Shown in pieces: positions 18,376 through 27,843 of a stretch of DNA of 64,000 bases. A model generated the notes under the pieces. It did not search any database and was not told the DNA's origin. It worked only from the letters and a program-made list of their open reading frames with translations. The position numbers and the translations under genes were made by a program. Source of the stretch: JBGPQJ01 sp963709295 (GTDB lineage Bacteria > Chloroflexota > Anaerolineae > Anaerolineales > Villigracilaceae); assembly GCA_963709295.1 (NCBI GenBank), contig CAVPVW010000002.1, positions 186,001-250,000 on the forward strand. Direction: 5' to 3'. Position 1 is the stretch's first letter. The number at the start of each line of letters is the position of its first letter.

Positions 18376-19656
18376 AAGTCTTCTGTTAGATTCTCCAGAA
18401 ATTCCTGATTATTCTTGGATTTTATCATACGCTGCAGGATGGCTTCGGTGGCGACGGTCTGGTCCATGCCTGCCCCTTGAGGCGGGTTGGAGGTCATCTG
18501 ACCGTACATGCGCCGCATCAGCCACACCTTCTGAAGGATATCAGGTCCAAGCAGCAGATCCTCCCGACGGGTGGAAGAGCGTTCGATATCCACAGACGGG
18601 AAGATGCGCCGTTCTTGTAATTTGCGGGAGAGCAGGAGCTCCATGTTGCCGGTACCCTTGAATTCTTCATAGACAACATCGTCCAGGCGGGAACCAGTGT
18701 CCACGAGACAAGTGGCGATGATGGTTAACGAGCCACCTTCTTCAATATTTCGTGCCGCGCCAAAGAAATGCTTGGGCGGGTACAAAGCAGAGGGGTCCAT
18801 ACCGCCTGAGAGGGTGCGGCCGGACGGATTAACTGTCAGGTTGTAGGCGCGCGCAAGGCGGGTGATCGAGTCCATCAGGATGACCACGTGGCGGCCAATC
18901 TCAACCAGACGTTTGGCACGCTCGAGGGCAATTTCCGCCGTACGGACATGGGAGGTAACCGGTTCATCAAACGTGGAGGCAATCACTTCGGCATCCACCG
19001 AGCGGTCCATGTCGGTGACTTCCTCGGGGCGTTCGCCGATCAGGGCCACCATCAGATGAACATCCGGATATTGCGTTGAAATCGCGTTGGCGATCTGCTT
19101 GAGGATGGTGGTCTTTCCAGCTTTGGGCGGAGAGACGATCAGACCGCGCTGACCTCGACCAATGGGGGTTACCAGATTGATGACCCGCGTGGAAAGGATA
19201 TCGCCGCGCGTCTCAAGGTCGAATCGCTTTTCAGGGAAAATCGGGGTCAGGTTCTCGAATTTCGGCCGGCGGCGGGCCTGTTCGGCTTCCGTTCCGTTGA
19301 CCGTCTCGACTTTTAAGCAAGCCGTAGTGGCGCTCTGAATCGCGCGGCGGACGGACATGCCCGATGACGAAATCCCCGTCACGCAGGTCATACCGCCTTA
19401 TTTGCGCCTGGGAGACATACACATCGTCTTCGCCGATCTGGTAATGTTCCGACCGAAGGAAACCAATCCCTTCGTTCATGGTTTCGAGGATACCGCCCCG
19501 AATTTCCAATCCTTCCAATGCCGCTTCCGCCTGGCGGAGGCGCACGCAAAGCACCTCCTTCTTCATACGGTTGGTATTGGGAATATTGAAATCACCGGCT
19601 GCCATGGTACGCAATTCAGCCAGAGGTTTATTTTCTAATTCAAGAATGTTTAGCAT
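18372..19656 (-). CDS. rho: Transcription termination factor Rho, frameshifted
   Basis: Hexameric RNA helicase that ends transcription. N-terminal Rho_N motif MLNILELENKPLAELRTMA, cold-shock RNA-binding domain with GILETMNEGIGFLRS, then the ATPase: Walker A SPPKAGKTT, Walker B HVVILMDSITR, Q-loop region and R-loop intact. The frame from 19656 ends at 19231; the rest is in the neighbouring frame. Removing one A from AAAA (plus-strand T run 19311-19314) gives HYGLLKVETVNG and one protein of about 427 aa, the normal length. Because rho is rarely dispensable and both halves are perfectly conserved, an assembly error is the likeliest cause. Overlaps the M23 gene by four bases. Confidence 0.9.
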
Positions 19657-19847
19657 GTCGTCTCGATTCGATGGATGGATTGGAAAGACAAAACACGCCC
19701 CCTGGGCGGTTGCCTAATTTTATTTTGAGGAGCTATGGGTTGGGTTCACTAAATAGCGTTCGCGGTCAGTTCCCAGGCTAAATCACAGCGCTGGCTTTGA
19801 TAATGAGCTGTCAAACAACGGGGAATTAACAAAATTATAGCATAAAT

Positions 19848-22800
19848 TCATACATCGGCAAGGAAAATTCGGTTTTGAATATCCCACATTCTCCTGTACA
19901 AACCGCCTTGTTCCAAGAGCGAGGAGTGGGTCCCTTGTTCAATCACGGTCCCCCGATCTAGCACCAGGACCTCATCAAAACGATCAAGCCCGACCAGCCG
20001 GTGGGTGATCAAAAGGGTGGTGCGTCGCTCCATCACTTCCCACAACGTCTCAAGCACGGCCTTCTCATTCAGCGGATCGAGGTTGGCGGTAGGTTCATCG
20101 AGGATGAGGATTGGAGCCTCCTTGAGCAAGGCGCGGGCAATAGCCAGCCGCTGACGCTCCCCTCCACTCAGGCGTATGCCTTGTTCGCCAATCCATGTCT
20201 CATACCCTTGAGGCAACCCCGTAATGAAGGCATGGATTTGCGCCCGACGACAGGCTGTCTCAATTTCATCCATCTTCACGCGCGGATTGGCCAGCAGCAG
20301 GTTCTGTTTTATGGTGGCGTTGAAAAAATACGCGCTCTGCGACACAACTGCCATCAACTTGCGGATATCATCAGCCTTGTAGGCATTAATGGGATGGCCG
20401 TCAACGAAAATTCTATCAGGCGACTCCCAAAATCGCATCAATAGATTGACCAGCGTGGATTTCCCCGCCCCGCTGGGTCCGACCACAGCCACGCGCCTAC
20501 CTTCTCCGAGTGAGAAACTGATATCGGACAATGCATCCGCATCCTGTGGAAGATAACGGAAGGTCACCTTATTGAATTGCACCAACCCTTTCGCTGGAGC
20601 AGGAAGCGATACAGGTGGTTCTTTTACCATCGGGGCAGTATCCACCACTTCAAAGAGACGGCGAGCCGCTGCGTTGCTGACCCCCAGCATTTGGGCCGCC
20701 TGCGGGAGCGGTGTCACAGCTTCGAATGCCGCAAGCGTGATCAGCGCCAGCGAGGCAAGGTAGACACCATCGATTTGTTGGTCCGAAATCAAAGGGATGG
20801 CAAGGAATACGATGATCCACATTCCCAGGTTGGTCAGAAGGACGCTCAGCCCGCTGTTGAAACCCGTCAAAACGGACATGGTCCGCTGCGCGCGCGCATA
20901 GTCCACACCGGTTTCAGTGATCGTCTTGCGCCTGTCGCCCTGACGGCCAAAAACGATCAAATCGGGCATCCCTTGCACGCCATCGACCAATTGGGTGTGC
21001 AGGTCAGCGCGGCAAGCGACCATCTCACGCCCGGGTTTTCGTCCCGCAAATTGAACCAGGAGTGGCACGCCCAGCCCCAGGAGGAGCAGGACGCCCATCA
21101 GCGCCCATCCAAGTGAAGGGTGGAAGGATCCCAGAAGAAGCGAAGTCGAAATGGCAATAACCATTGCCACCAATGGAGGCGCAACAACCCGGACGTAGAA
21201 GTTTTCCAGTGCATCGACATCCGCCACCACCCGCGAGAGCAGGTCCCCCGCGCGGTATTGCATCAAGCGTGCCGGCGCAAGCGGTTCAAGCGCGCTGTAG
21301 AACCAGACACGCAAACGCGAGAGAAGTTGAAAAGTAACCTGATGAGAGGCCAGCCGCTCAAGATATCGAAACACACCGCGCGATATCCCGAAGAATCTCA
21401 CCCCTACGATCGCCACCTGCAATGCCGCAATGGATGGTTGCAAAGCAGCCGCTGAGATCAGGTAGGCTGAGGTCGCCATCAACCCCACGCTTGCCGAGAT
21501 GGTGAGCGAACCGAGCAGCACCGATCCGAATACCCGCAACCAGGATCCTTGCAGGAATCCTAACAGGCGGAGTAATATCGGACGGTTGGTTTCGGGAACT
21601 GGAATTCTCGACGCCATTTCGGTTTTTTCTGGGCGGTGGGCTGAAGGAGTGAACGCAGGCACAGTCTCACTCCTGGATTGAGCGTCCGTCTCAACGCCCC
21701 CTCCATGCCGGGACACCATACGCGAATACACGCCTGCGAGCTTCAGCAGTTCCGCATGCGTGCCGTTTTCAATGACCCGTCCAGCTTCGAGCACCACGAT
21801 CTGGTCCGCATTGAACACCGTGTTGAGGCGGTGCGCGATGGTCAACACAGTCCGGCCCGCCATTAATCGCTTCACTGCAACTTCGAGCAACTCTTCCTGT
21901 TCAGGGTCAAGGCTGGAGGTCGGCTCATCGAGAATCAGGAAAGGTGCATTCTTCAGGAAAGCACGCGCCAGCGCCAGCCGCTGTGCCTGTCCACCGCTCA
22001 GGCGCGCGCCGGCCTCTCCGACGATCGTCTCATATCGATCAGGCAGAGACTCAATGAATCGATGCAGGTTTGCCGCGTCCGCGGCTGCCTGCACTTCCTC
22101 TTGCGAGGCGAGGGGATTGGCAATCCGGATATTAGCGGCGATCGTATCGTGGAACAGATGAGGCTTTTGCGGCACCCAGGAGATGTGCTCCCGCCAGGTT
22201 TCTGCCGGGATACTATCCAGGTCAATCCCATCCACGCTGATACAACCCTGATTCGGTTCGGCAAAGCGCAACAACAAACTTGCCAATGTACTCTTTCCTG
22301 CTCCACTGGCACCGACTAAAGCCACCCGTTGTCCCTTGGGAATATGAAGGCTGACACCCGTCAAGGCTGGCAGATTCTCACCCGGATAGGTATATGTGAC
22401 GTTTTCAAAATTGATCGAGGATGGCACTGCGCCAGTCATAGTCGGGGCAAAATCGGATTCGGGCGGGAGAGGCGCATCCAGGATGGCGTAGATGCGCTTG
22501 GCCGCGCTGGTTCCTGCCATCCCGGCATGAAAGCGAAGCCCCAACATGCGAAATGGCAAATAAAACTCCGGCGCAAGGATCAGGATAAATAACGCAGGCT
22601 GGAATGGCATTTGACCATAAAGCACGCGCAAGCCGATTTCCAATGCGATGATGGCGGTGCTGATGGTGGCGATCAATTCAAGCACGAATGCAGATAAAAA
22701 GGTAACCCGCAGGACTCCCAGGGTGGTATCCCTGAAATTTTCGCTGACCCGGGCGATCGTTTTGGCATGCGCCTTGCTGGCGCCAAAGTATTTCAGGGTG

Positions 22801-23414
22801 GTCAGTCCCTGAAGGCTGTCGAGAAAATGAGCCGAGAGACGACTGAGCGTTTCATACTGACGTTTAGTCAGCGCCTCTGCAGCCTTGCCGATCAGAATCA
22901 TGAAGAACGGGATTAGCGGCGCGGTCAACAGCAACACAACCCCCGAAAGCAGGTCGATCGGGAATACAAAAAGCAGAATACTAAGAGGAACCAATGCTGA
23001 GATGACCAATTGCGGCAGGTACTGGCTGTAATAAGCGTCGAGCGCTTCAACGCCTTCGACCACCGTGGCAGACAGTTCCCCCGTCCGTTCACCACGCACA
23101 TAAGCGGGACCGAGCTTGAACAATCGCGCAAACAATCGATCACGCAGATCCGTCTTCACACGGATCGCCACGGTACTGGCGGAGATGTCGCTGATCCAGG
23201 AAAGTAGCGCGCGCCCGGTCAACAGGAAGAGCAGCAATTGCATCGCAGGCCAGACATTTTCCAACGTCAATTGGTTCAGGAAAACATCGTTTACGACCCG
23301 GCTGAGAGTCCATGCCTGGCCAATGGTCAAAATCCCCGCCAAAAAACTTGCAGAAATCGAGACGATTAACGGCACAGGTATTGATTTTGCCAGGGAGATT
23401 AAGCGGCGGTGCAT
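19848..23414 (-). CDS. cydDC: Thiol reductant ABC exporter, CydD-CydC single-chain fusion
   Basis: Exports cysteine/glutathione (and is needed for cytochrome bd assembly) in E. coli as a CydD-CydC heterodimer; here both halves are one 1188-aa chain. First half: six-helix domain about 10-310, ATPase with Walker A GASGAGKST (368-376), signature LSGGQAQR (472-479), Walker B FLILDEP. A ~50-residue linker follows. Second half: helices from about 615-915, Walker A GPSGAGKST (979-987), LSGGERQR and LILDEPTANLD. Both nucleotide sites look catalytically complete. The ORF is open to 23543, but ATG at 23414 (MHRRLISLAKSIP) matches family starts; no clear Shine-Dalgarno precedes it. It directly follows cydAB. 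Confidence 0.9.
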   Translation of the reverse strand: MHRRLISLAKSIPVPLIVSISASFLAGILTIGQAWTLSRVVNDVFLNQLTLENVWPAMQLLLFLLTGRALLSWISDISASTVAIRVKTDLRDRLFARLFKLGPAYVRGERTGELSATVVEGVEALDAYYSQYLPQLVISALVPLSILLFVFPIDLLSGVVLLLTAPLIPFFMILIGKAAEALTKRQYETLSRLSAHFLDSLQGLTTLKYFGASKAHAKTIARVSENFRDTTLGVLRVTFLSAFVLELIATISTAIIALEIGLRVLYGQMPFQPALFILILAPEFYLPFRMLGLRFHAGMAGTSAAKRIYAILDAPLPPESDFAPTMTGAVPSSINFENVTYTYPGENLPALTGVSLHIPKGQRVALVGASGAGKSTLASLLLRFAEPNQGCISVDGIDLDSIPAETWREHISWVPQKPHLFHDTIAANIRIANPLASQEEVQAAADAANLHRFIESLPDRYETIVGEAGARLSGGQAQRLALARAFLKNAPFLILDEPTSSLDPEQEELLEVAVKRLMAGRTVLTIAHRLNTVFNADQIVVLEAGRVIENGTHAELLKLAGVYSRMVSRHGGGVETDAQSRSETVPAFTPSAHRPEKTEMASRIPVPETNRPILLRLLGFLQGSWLRVFGSVLLGSLTISASVGLMATSAYLISAAALQPSIAALQVAIVGVRFFGISRGVFRYLERLASHQVTFQLLSRLRVWFYSALEPLAPARLMQYRAGDLLSRVVADVDALENFYVRVVAPPLVAMVIAISTSLLLGSFHPSLGWALMGVLLLLGLGVPLLVQFAGRKPGREMVACRADLHTQLVDGVQGMPDLIVFGRQGDRRKTITETGVDYARAQRTMSVLTGFNSGLSVLLTNLGMWIIVFLAIPLISDQQIDGVYLASLALITLAAFEAVTPLPQAAQMLGVSNAAARRLFEVVDTAPMVKEPPVSLPAPAKGLVQFNKVTFRYLPQDADALSDISFSLGEGRRVAVVGPSGAGKSTLVNLLMRFWESPDRIFVDGHPINAYKADDIRKLMAVVSQSAYFFNATIKQNLLLANPRVKMDEIETACRRAQIHAFITGLPQGYETWIGEQGIRLSGGERQRLAIARALLKEAPILILDEPTANLDPLNEKAVLETLWEVMERRTTLLITHRLVGLDRFDEVLVLDRGTVIEQGTHSSLLEQGGLYRRMWDIQNRIFLADV

Positions 23415-23429
23415 AGGTTGATTATAGTC

Positions 23430-23456
23430 AAAAAACAGGAGCGGACTTCCGTCCGC
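23430..23456 (-). terminator. Hairpin with T-tract between cydB and cydDC
   Basis: Minus strand: GCGGAC (23451-23456), loop GGAA, GTCCGC (23441-23446), then TCCTGTTTTTTG. A rho-independent terminator that would end or attenuate the cydAB transcript 16 bases before the cydDC start. Confidence 0.65.
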
Positions 23457-23482
23457 CCCTGTCCATCGGTGAGACCGAGGGC

Positions 23483-24523
23483 TTAGTAAACCAGAGACTT
23501 CTTGTCTGTTGAGACTCGCTTGCGGAACATCCAGTAGGTCCAACCCTGATAGACCAGGACAATCGGGACAAAGATCAAGGCAACAATACTCATGATCGAG
23601 AGGGTGTACGGCGACGAGGAGGAATTATAGATGGTCAATGACCAGGCCGGGTTGAGGCTCGAGATCATGACACGCGGGAACATGAGCAGGAAGAATGTGA
23701 CCATGGTCAGGACAATTTGCAGCGCGGTCGTGATGAATGCCCAGCCTTCCTGTTTGGCGCGGATGAAGAAGCCTGTCGCCAGCAAAGCCACCATAGCAAG
23801 AATGGGTGTTATGCCGGGGTTGACGCCCAGTTTGGTGAGCACATCCGTGTAGAAGTAGGCGGCGACAGTGAACAGCAGGACTGCCACCACGGCCACAATC
23901 CACAGTCTCCAGGCGAAAGTTCGGGCGCGTTCCCGCAATTCACCTTCCAGTTTGAGGGAAAGGAAATTGGCTCCGTAAACAAGGAACACAGTCACCGTCG
24001 CAAGCCCACCCAGGAGGCCATAGGGGTTGAGCAAGCCGATCACCGTGGCAATTCCATTCGGGCTGACGATGTTCATGTCCGGTCCGATCGGCACACCTTT
24101 GGCCAGATTGGCAAAGGCGACACCAAGCAGCAGCGCGCTCATAAAGGACCCGATCGTGATCATCCAATCGAAGGTATGCCGCCATTTGGGGTTGGAATCC
24201 TTGGAACGATACTCAAAAGAAATACCGCGGATGATCAGACCCACCAGAAGCAGGAAGAGCGCCAGGTAAAAACCGCTGAACATGGTGGCATACCACATCG
24301 GGAAGGCCGCAAATGTCGCTCCGCCGGCGGTCAGCAACCAGACTTCGTTGCCATCCCAGGTTGGACCGATGGTGTTGATGATGGCCCGGCGCTCCTCATC
24401 CTTTTTTCCAAGGAAGGTCAGCAGCATGCCCACACCGAAGTCAAATCCTTCCAGGAAGTAGAAGCCGATCCACAAAACAGCGACCAAAATGAACCAAAGA
24501 GTTTGTAGCATTTCGTGTGTCAT
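23483..24523 (-). CDS. cydB: Cytochrome bd ubiquinol oxidase subunit II
   Basis: Membrane subunit that supports the CydA haem core of the bd oxidase; 346 aa, about eight or nine helices. Opening QTLWFILVAVLWIGFYFLEG followed by FDFGVGML is the family hallmark, as is DGNEVWLLTAGGATFAAFP. C-terminus FRKRVSTDKKSLVY is cytoplasmic. It starts 18 bases after the cydA stop, with AGGAGATTACGAG upstream as ribosome site. The pair reduces O2 to water with quinol and builds a proton gradient without pumping. Confidence 0.94.
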   Translation of the reverse strand: MTHEMLQTLWFILVAVLWIGFYFLEGFDFGVGMLLTFLGKKDEERRAIINTIGPTWDGNEVWLLTAGGATFAAFPMWYATMFSGFYLALFLLLVGLIIRGISFEYRSKDSNPKWRHTFDWMITIGSFMSALLLGVAFANLAKGVPIGPDMNIVSPNGIATVIGLLNPYGLLGGLATVTVFLVYGANFLSLKLEGELRERARTFAWRLWIVAVVAVLLFTVAAYFYTDVLTKLGVNPGITPILAMVALLATGFFIRAKQEGWAFITTALQIVLTMVTFFLLMFPRVMISSLNPAWSLTIYNSSSSPYTLSIMSIVALIFVPIVLVYQGWTYWMFRKRVSTDKKSLVY

Positions 24524-24541
24524 CTCGTAATCTCCTTGTTG

Positions 24542-25930
24542 CTAATCGTCCGACCCCACCAGAGCGGGCGCAACATCCACCAATTCGTGCATGGCGGCAT
24601 CCGGACCGGCAACGGCATATTTTTTCATCAGGTAGACCATCGCAACGGCCAGCGTACCATAGACCAGGGTATAGCCGATCAGGCTGATGAGCAGATCGAG
24701 GGTGGTCAGGTAGGGTGAAACGGCATCCTGCACCTTGAGCAGCCCTTGAACGATCCACGGCTGCCGGCCCATCTCTGTCAAAATCCATCCGCTCATGTTC
24801 GCCAGATAAGGCAGGGCAATCCCCCACACCGCCCACCTCAGCCACTTCGCATTTTCCACTTTGCCTTTCAGGGAAGCATACAGGAAGAAGGCTGTCACCA
24901 AGATCATGAAGAATCCAATCGTCATCATGACGCGGAAAGCCCAATAAGTCACCACCATCAACGGCACATAATCCCCCGGACCATAAGCAGCTTCATAAAT
25001 CCTCTGGATTTCATTCGTGCCCAGCACTTCACACGAGAAATCATTGCAGGCCAGGAAGGAGAGCACCAGGGGAACACGCCATGACCAAACCTCCTGCTTG
25101 CCGGTCGAGTCACCTATTGTGATGATCGAGAAATCCGCCGGAGCGGAGGTCTCCCAGTGGGCCTCCACCGAGGCAAATTTCATCGGCTGGGTCTCATACA
25201 TGTACTGCCCCATCGAGTGTCCTGCCAGGAAGAGCGACGCGCTCGTGATCAACCCCACCACCGCCGCCATCTTGAAGGATTTCAAGAACAATCCCACATT
25301 CTGCTTGCGAAGGATATGGTAGGCACTCACCCCAAAAATGATGAACGACGCCGTGACCAGACCCGAAGAAATGCTGTGCCAGAAGAACATCCAACCCTTC
25401 GGGTTGCTGACCAGCGCCAGAAAATCGTTCAAAATCGGACGCCCGGTGACCGGGTCGAGGATGTATCCGACAGGGTGCTGCATCCAGCCGTTGGCCAGCA
25501 GGATCCACAACGCGCTTAAATTCGATCCAATCGCCACAATCCAGATGGACGCCAGGTGGACTTTTTCGGGCACTTTGTTCTCGCCGAATATCCAGATACC
25601 CAGAAACGTGGATTCGAGGAAGAAAGCCATCAGCGCTTCAATTGCCAGAGGCGCTCCGAAGATATCCCCCACGAACCGGCTGTACTCGCTCCAGTTCATG
25701 CCAAACTGGAATTCCTGCACAATCCCTGTCACCACACCGATGGCAAAATTGATCAGGAAGAGCTTGCCCCAAAACTTGGTCATCTTGCGATATTCTTCAT
25801 CACGGGTCTGGTAGTAGCGGGTCTGCATGTAGGCCACGAACCAGCCCAATCCCAAGGTCAAGGGGACAAAAAGGAAATGGTAGACGGTCGTCAGACCGAA
25901 CTGCCATCTTGAAAGAGATAATGGATCCAT
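24542..25930 (-). CDS. cydA: Cytochrome bd ubiquinol oxidase subunit I
   Basis: Haem-bearing quinol oxidase subunit, 462 aa. His18 in TTVYHFLFVPLTLG corresponds to the haem b595 ligand of E. coli (His19); the family motif EMGRQPWIVQG is present late in the chain. The protein is about 60 residues shorter than E. coli CydA because the quinol-binding Q loop is short, as in many non-enterobacterial oxidases. Nine or so helices. ATG at 25930 follows AAGGAG at good spacing. First gene of cydA-cydB-cydDC. A CRP/FNR-like palindrome lies about 110 bases upstream, in line with oxygen or redox control. Confidence 0.95.
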   Translation of the reverse strand: MDPLSLSRWQFGLTTVYHFLFVPLTLGLGWFVAYMQTRYYQTRDEEYRKMTKFWGKLFLINFAIGVVTGIVQEFQFGMNWSEYSRFVGDIFGAPLAIEALMAFFLESTFLGIWIFGENKVPEKVHLASIWIVAIGSNLSALWILLANGWMQHPVGYILDPVTGRPILNDFLALVSNPKGWMFFWHSISSGLVTASFIIFGVSAYHILRKQNVGLFLKSFKMAAVVGLITSASLFLAGHSMGQYMYETQPMKFASVEAHWETSAPADFSIITIGDSTGKQEVWSWRVPLVLSFLACNDFSCEVLGTNEIQRIYEAAYGPGDYVPLMVVTYWAFRVMMTIGFFMILVTAFFLYASLKGKVENAKWLRWAVWGIALPYLANMSGWILTEMGRQPWIVQGLLKVQDAVSPYLTTLDLLISLIGYTLVYGTLAVAMVYLMKKYAVAGPDAAMHELVDVAPALVGSDD

Positions 25931-26041
25931 GATATGTGTACTCCTTGTCTGGATTACCCCAGCAACGCGTCCACTGGGACATCCAATTAGAGAATTTTAA
26001 AATGCCTCAATATACTGTAATAGTCTTGCTCTCAGATTTCA

Positions 26042-26057
26042 TGTGTCAACTGTCACA
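26042..26057. promoter_or_regulatory. CRP/FNR-type palindrome upstream of cydA
   Basis: TGTGT-CAACTG-TCACA matches the CRP-family consensus TGTGA-N6-TCACA at nine of ten positions. A second partial dyad (TGTCACATATGGCACA) overlaps it and an ATGAC/GTCAT dyad lies at about 26084-26099. Position suits regulation of the bd oxidase operon. Confidence 0.5.
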
Positions 26058-26110
26058 TATGGCACATTATGATTGTCAAACTCGTCATTATTATATGACA
26101 TTCTAAGGGC

Positions 26111-26157
26111 AAAAAAAAAGACCCCAATATCCGGATTCTACTTGGACATTGGGGTCT
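26111..26157 (-). terminator. Rho-independent terminator after ggt
   Basis: Minus strand AGACCCCAAT (26148-26157), loop, ATTGGGGTCT (26119-26128), followed by a run of nine T. Strong. It shields the cyd control region from the ggt transcript. Confidence 0.9.
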
Positions 26158-26177
26158 ACATATAAGCAGCGACGTTA

Positions 26178-27804
26178 CTAAATCAATGTCATGGCGCAGC
26201 CATCCGCTCGGGGATCGGAACCGGCTGTCAGCACACCCGTTGATGGGTCACGCAGTATGATCTGTCCCCGCCCGAACTGGGCGCGCGCATACCCGGTCAC
26301 CGGGTAAACGGGATGACCCATTTCGGCCAGACGCGCCATTGTCTCCAACGCTATCCCCTTTTCGAGAGCGACCTTCCCGCCTATATCCTGCGGGTCGATG
26401 CAGAAACGCGGCATGTCCAACGCAGTTTGAGGATCCAGTCCGTCCATCAATGCAAGGAAGACCTGCACATGTCCCTGAGGCTGCATGAAGCCTCCCATCA
26501 CGCCAAAACTGGCGAATAAAGACCCATCCGATTCGCGCGTGGCGAGAGCCGGAATGATGGTGTGGTAGGGACGCTTGCCCGGCGCCAACGCGTTCGGGTG
26601 CGCGGGGTCCAGGCTGAAATTATGTCCACGGTTTTGAAGCGTGAAACCCCACCCTTTCGGAACGATGCCTGTCCCAAACCCCATGTAATTGCTGTTGATG
26701 AACGAGCAGGCATTCCCCTCTGCATCCACGACGCTGAAATAAACCGTATCCGAGGAGGCGACGGGAGTGCCTCGCACCTGATCGATGGTGGCACGTTTCA
26801 GGTTGATCAACTTTCGTCGGCCGGAAGCATATCTCTTGGAGAGCAACTCAGCTGTCGGAACATGCACGAGGGCAGGGTCCGCGACATACCAACGGGAATC
26901 CGCAAAGGCAAGCCGCAAGGCTTCGATTTCCAGGTGCAATCGCTCAGGAGAAATCGGATCCAGGCTGGTCAAGTCGAATTCTTCGAGGATATTCAATGTC
27001 ATCAGTGCTGTGATTCCCTGTCCGTTGGGCGGGCACTCATAAACACGATAGCCTTGATACGTGACGCTGGCTGGCTCTTCCCAAGTGGATTGATGCGAAG
27101 AGAGATCCTCCAGGGTCATGCAGCCACCAGCTTGTTGAAGAGCAGCCACAATCGACCCAGCAATCTCACCTTCGTAATAAGCCTTCTTGCCTCCCTCGGC
27201 AATCTTACGCAGAGTTTTAGCCAGCCCCGGGTTCCGGAAGATCTCACCCGGATTTGGTCCACGACCTTCGATGGTCATCTCACGGCCATTGAGTGATTCA
27301 TTGAGTCGGTCCGCGGAACGCTGCCAAAAGTAGGAGGTGCTCGGGGCAACGGGAGCACCCTCTTCAGCGAGGCGAATGGCGGGGGCAAGTATATCCGCCA
27401 GGGGAAGTGTGCCATGACGTTCGATCAGGTCGCACCACCCTGCGCAGGCACCTGGGACTGTGACCGTGTAAGGATGGAAAGGAGGCAACGCGTCCATGCC
27501 TTCTTTTTTCAACCGATCAAGGGTCAAGCTGGAAGGCGCCCGCCCGGAACCGTTGAGGGCGGTCACCTCGCCGATTGACGCGCGGTAGAAAAGGGCGAAC
27601 ATGTCCCCTCCCAGCCCGGTGGAGGTGGGTTCAGAGACGTTTAATGCGGCAGCGGCTGCCACGGCTGCATCGGCGGCATTTCCGCCTTTCGCCAGGATCT
27701 CCAAACCGGCGGCGGTAGCCAGGGGCTGGGATGTGGAAACCATCCCGCCGCGACCCATGACTGGTGATCGGCGGGAATTAAATTCCAGGGGCGGAAAATT
27801 TCAT
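26178..27804 (-). CDS. ggt: Gamma-glutamyltransferase family protein, N-terminus probably frameshifted
   Basis: N-terminal nucleophile hydrolase that splits gamma-glutamyl bonds, e.g. of glutathione. Autoprocessing site: catalytic Thr in ASSDTVYFSVVD, followed by the family segment CSFINSNYMGFGTGIV and FGVMGGFMQPQGH. Clear open frame from ATG 27758 (526 aa), but the family N-terminus SRRSPV lies upstream of it. Removing one T from the minus-strand TTTT (27795-27798) connects ATG 27804 as MKFPPLEFNSRRSPVMGRGG, a better start; otherwise a CTG would be needed. No signal peptide, so a cytoplasmic member is likely; many such proteins act on oxoproline or cephalosporin-like amides rather than glutathione. 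Closed by the terminator at 26111-26157. Confidence 0.86.
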
Positions 27805-27843
27805 ATGCGGGATACCTGTTTTGGGAAGCGTGTTTCCGAGGAA

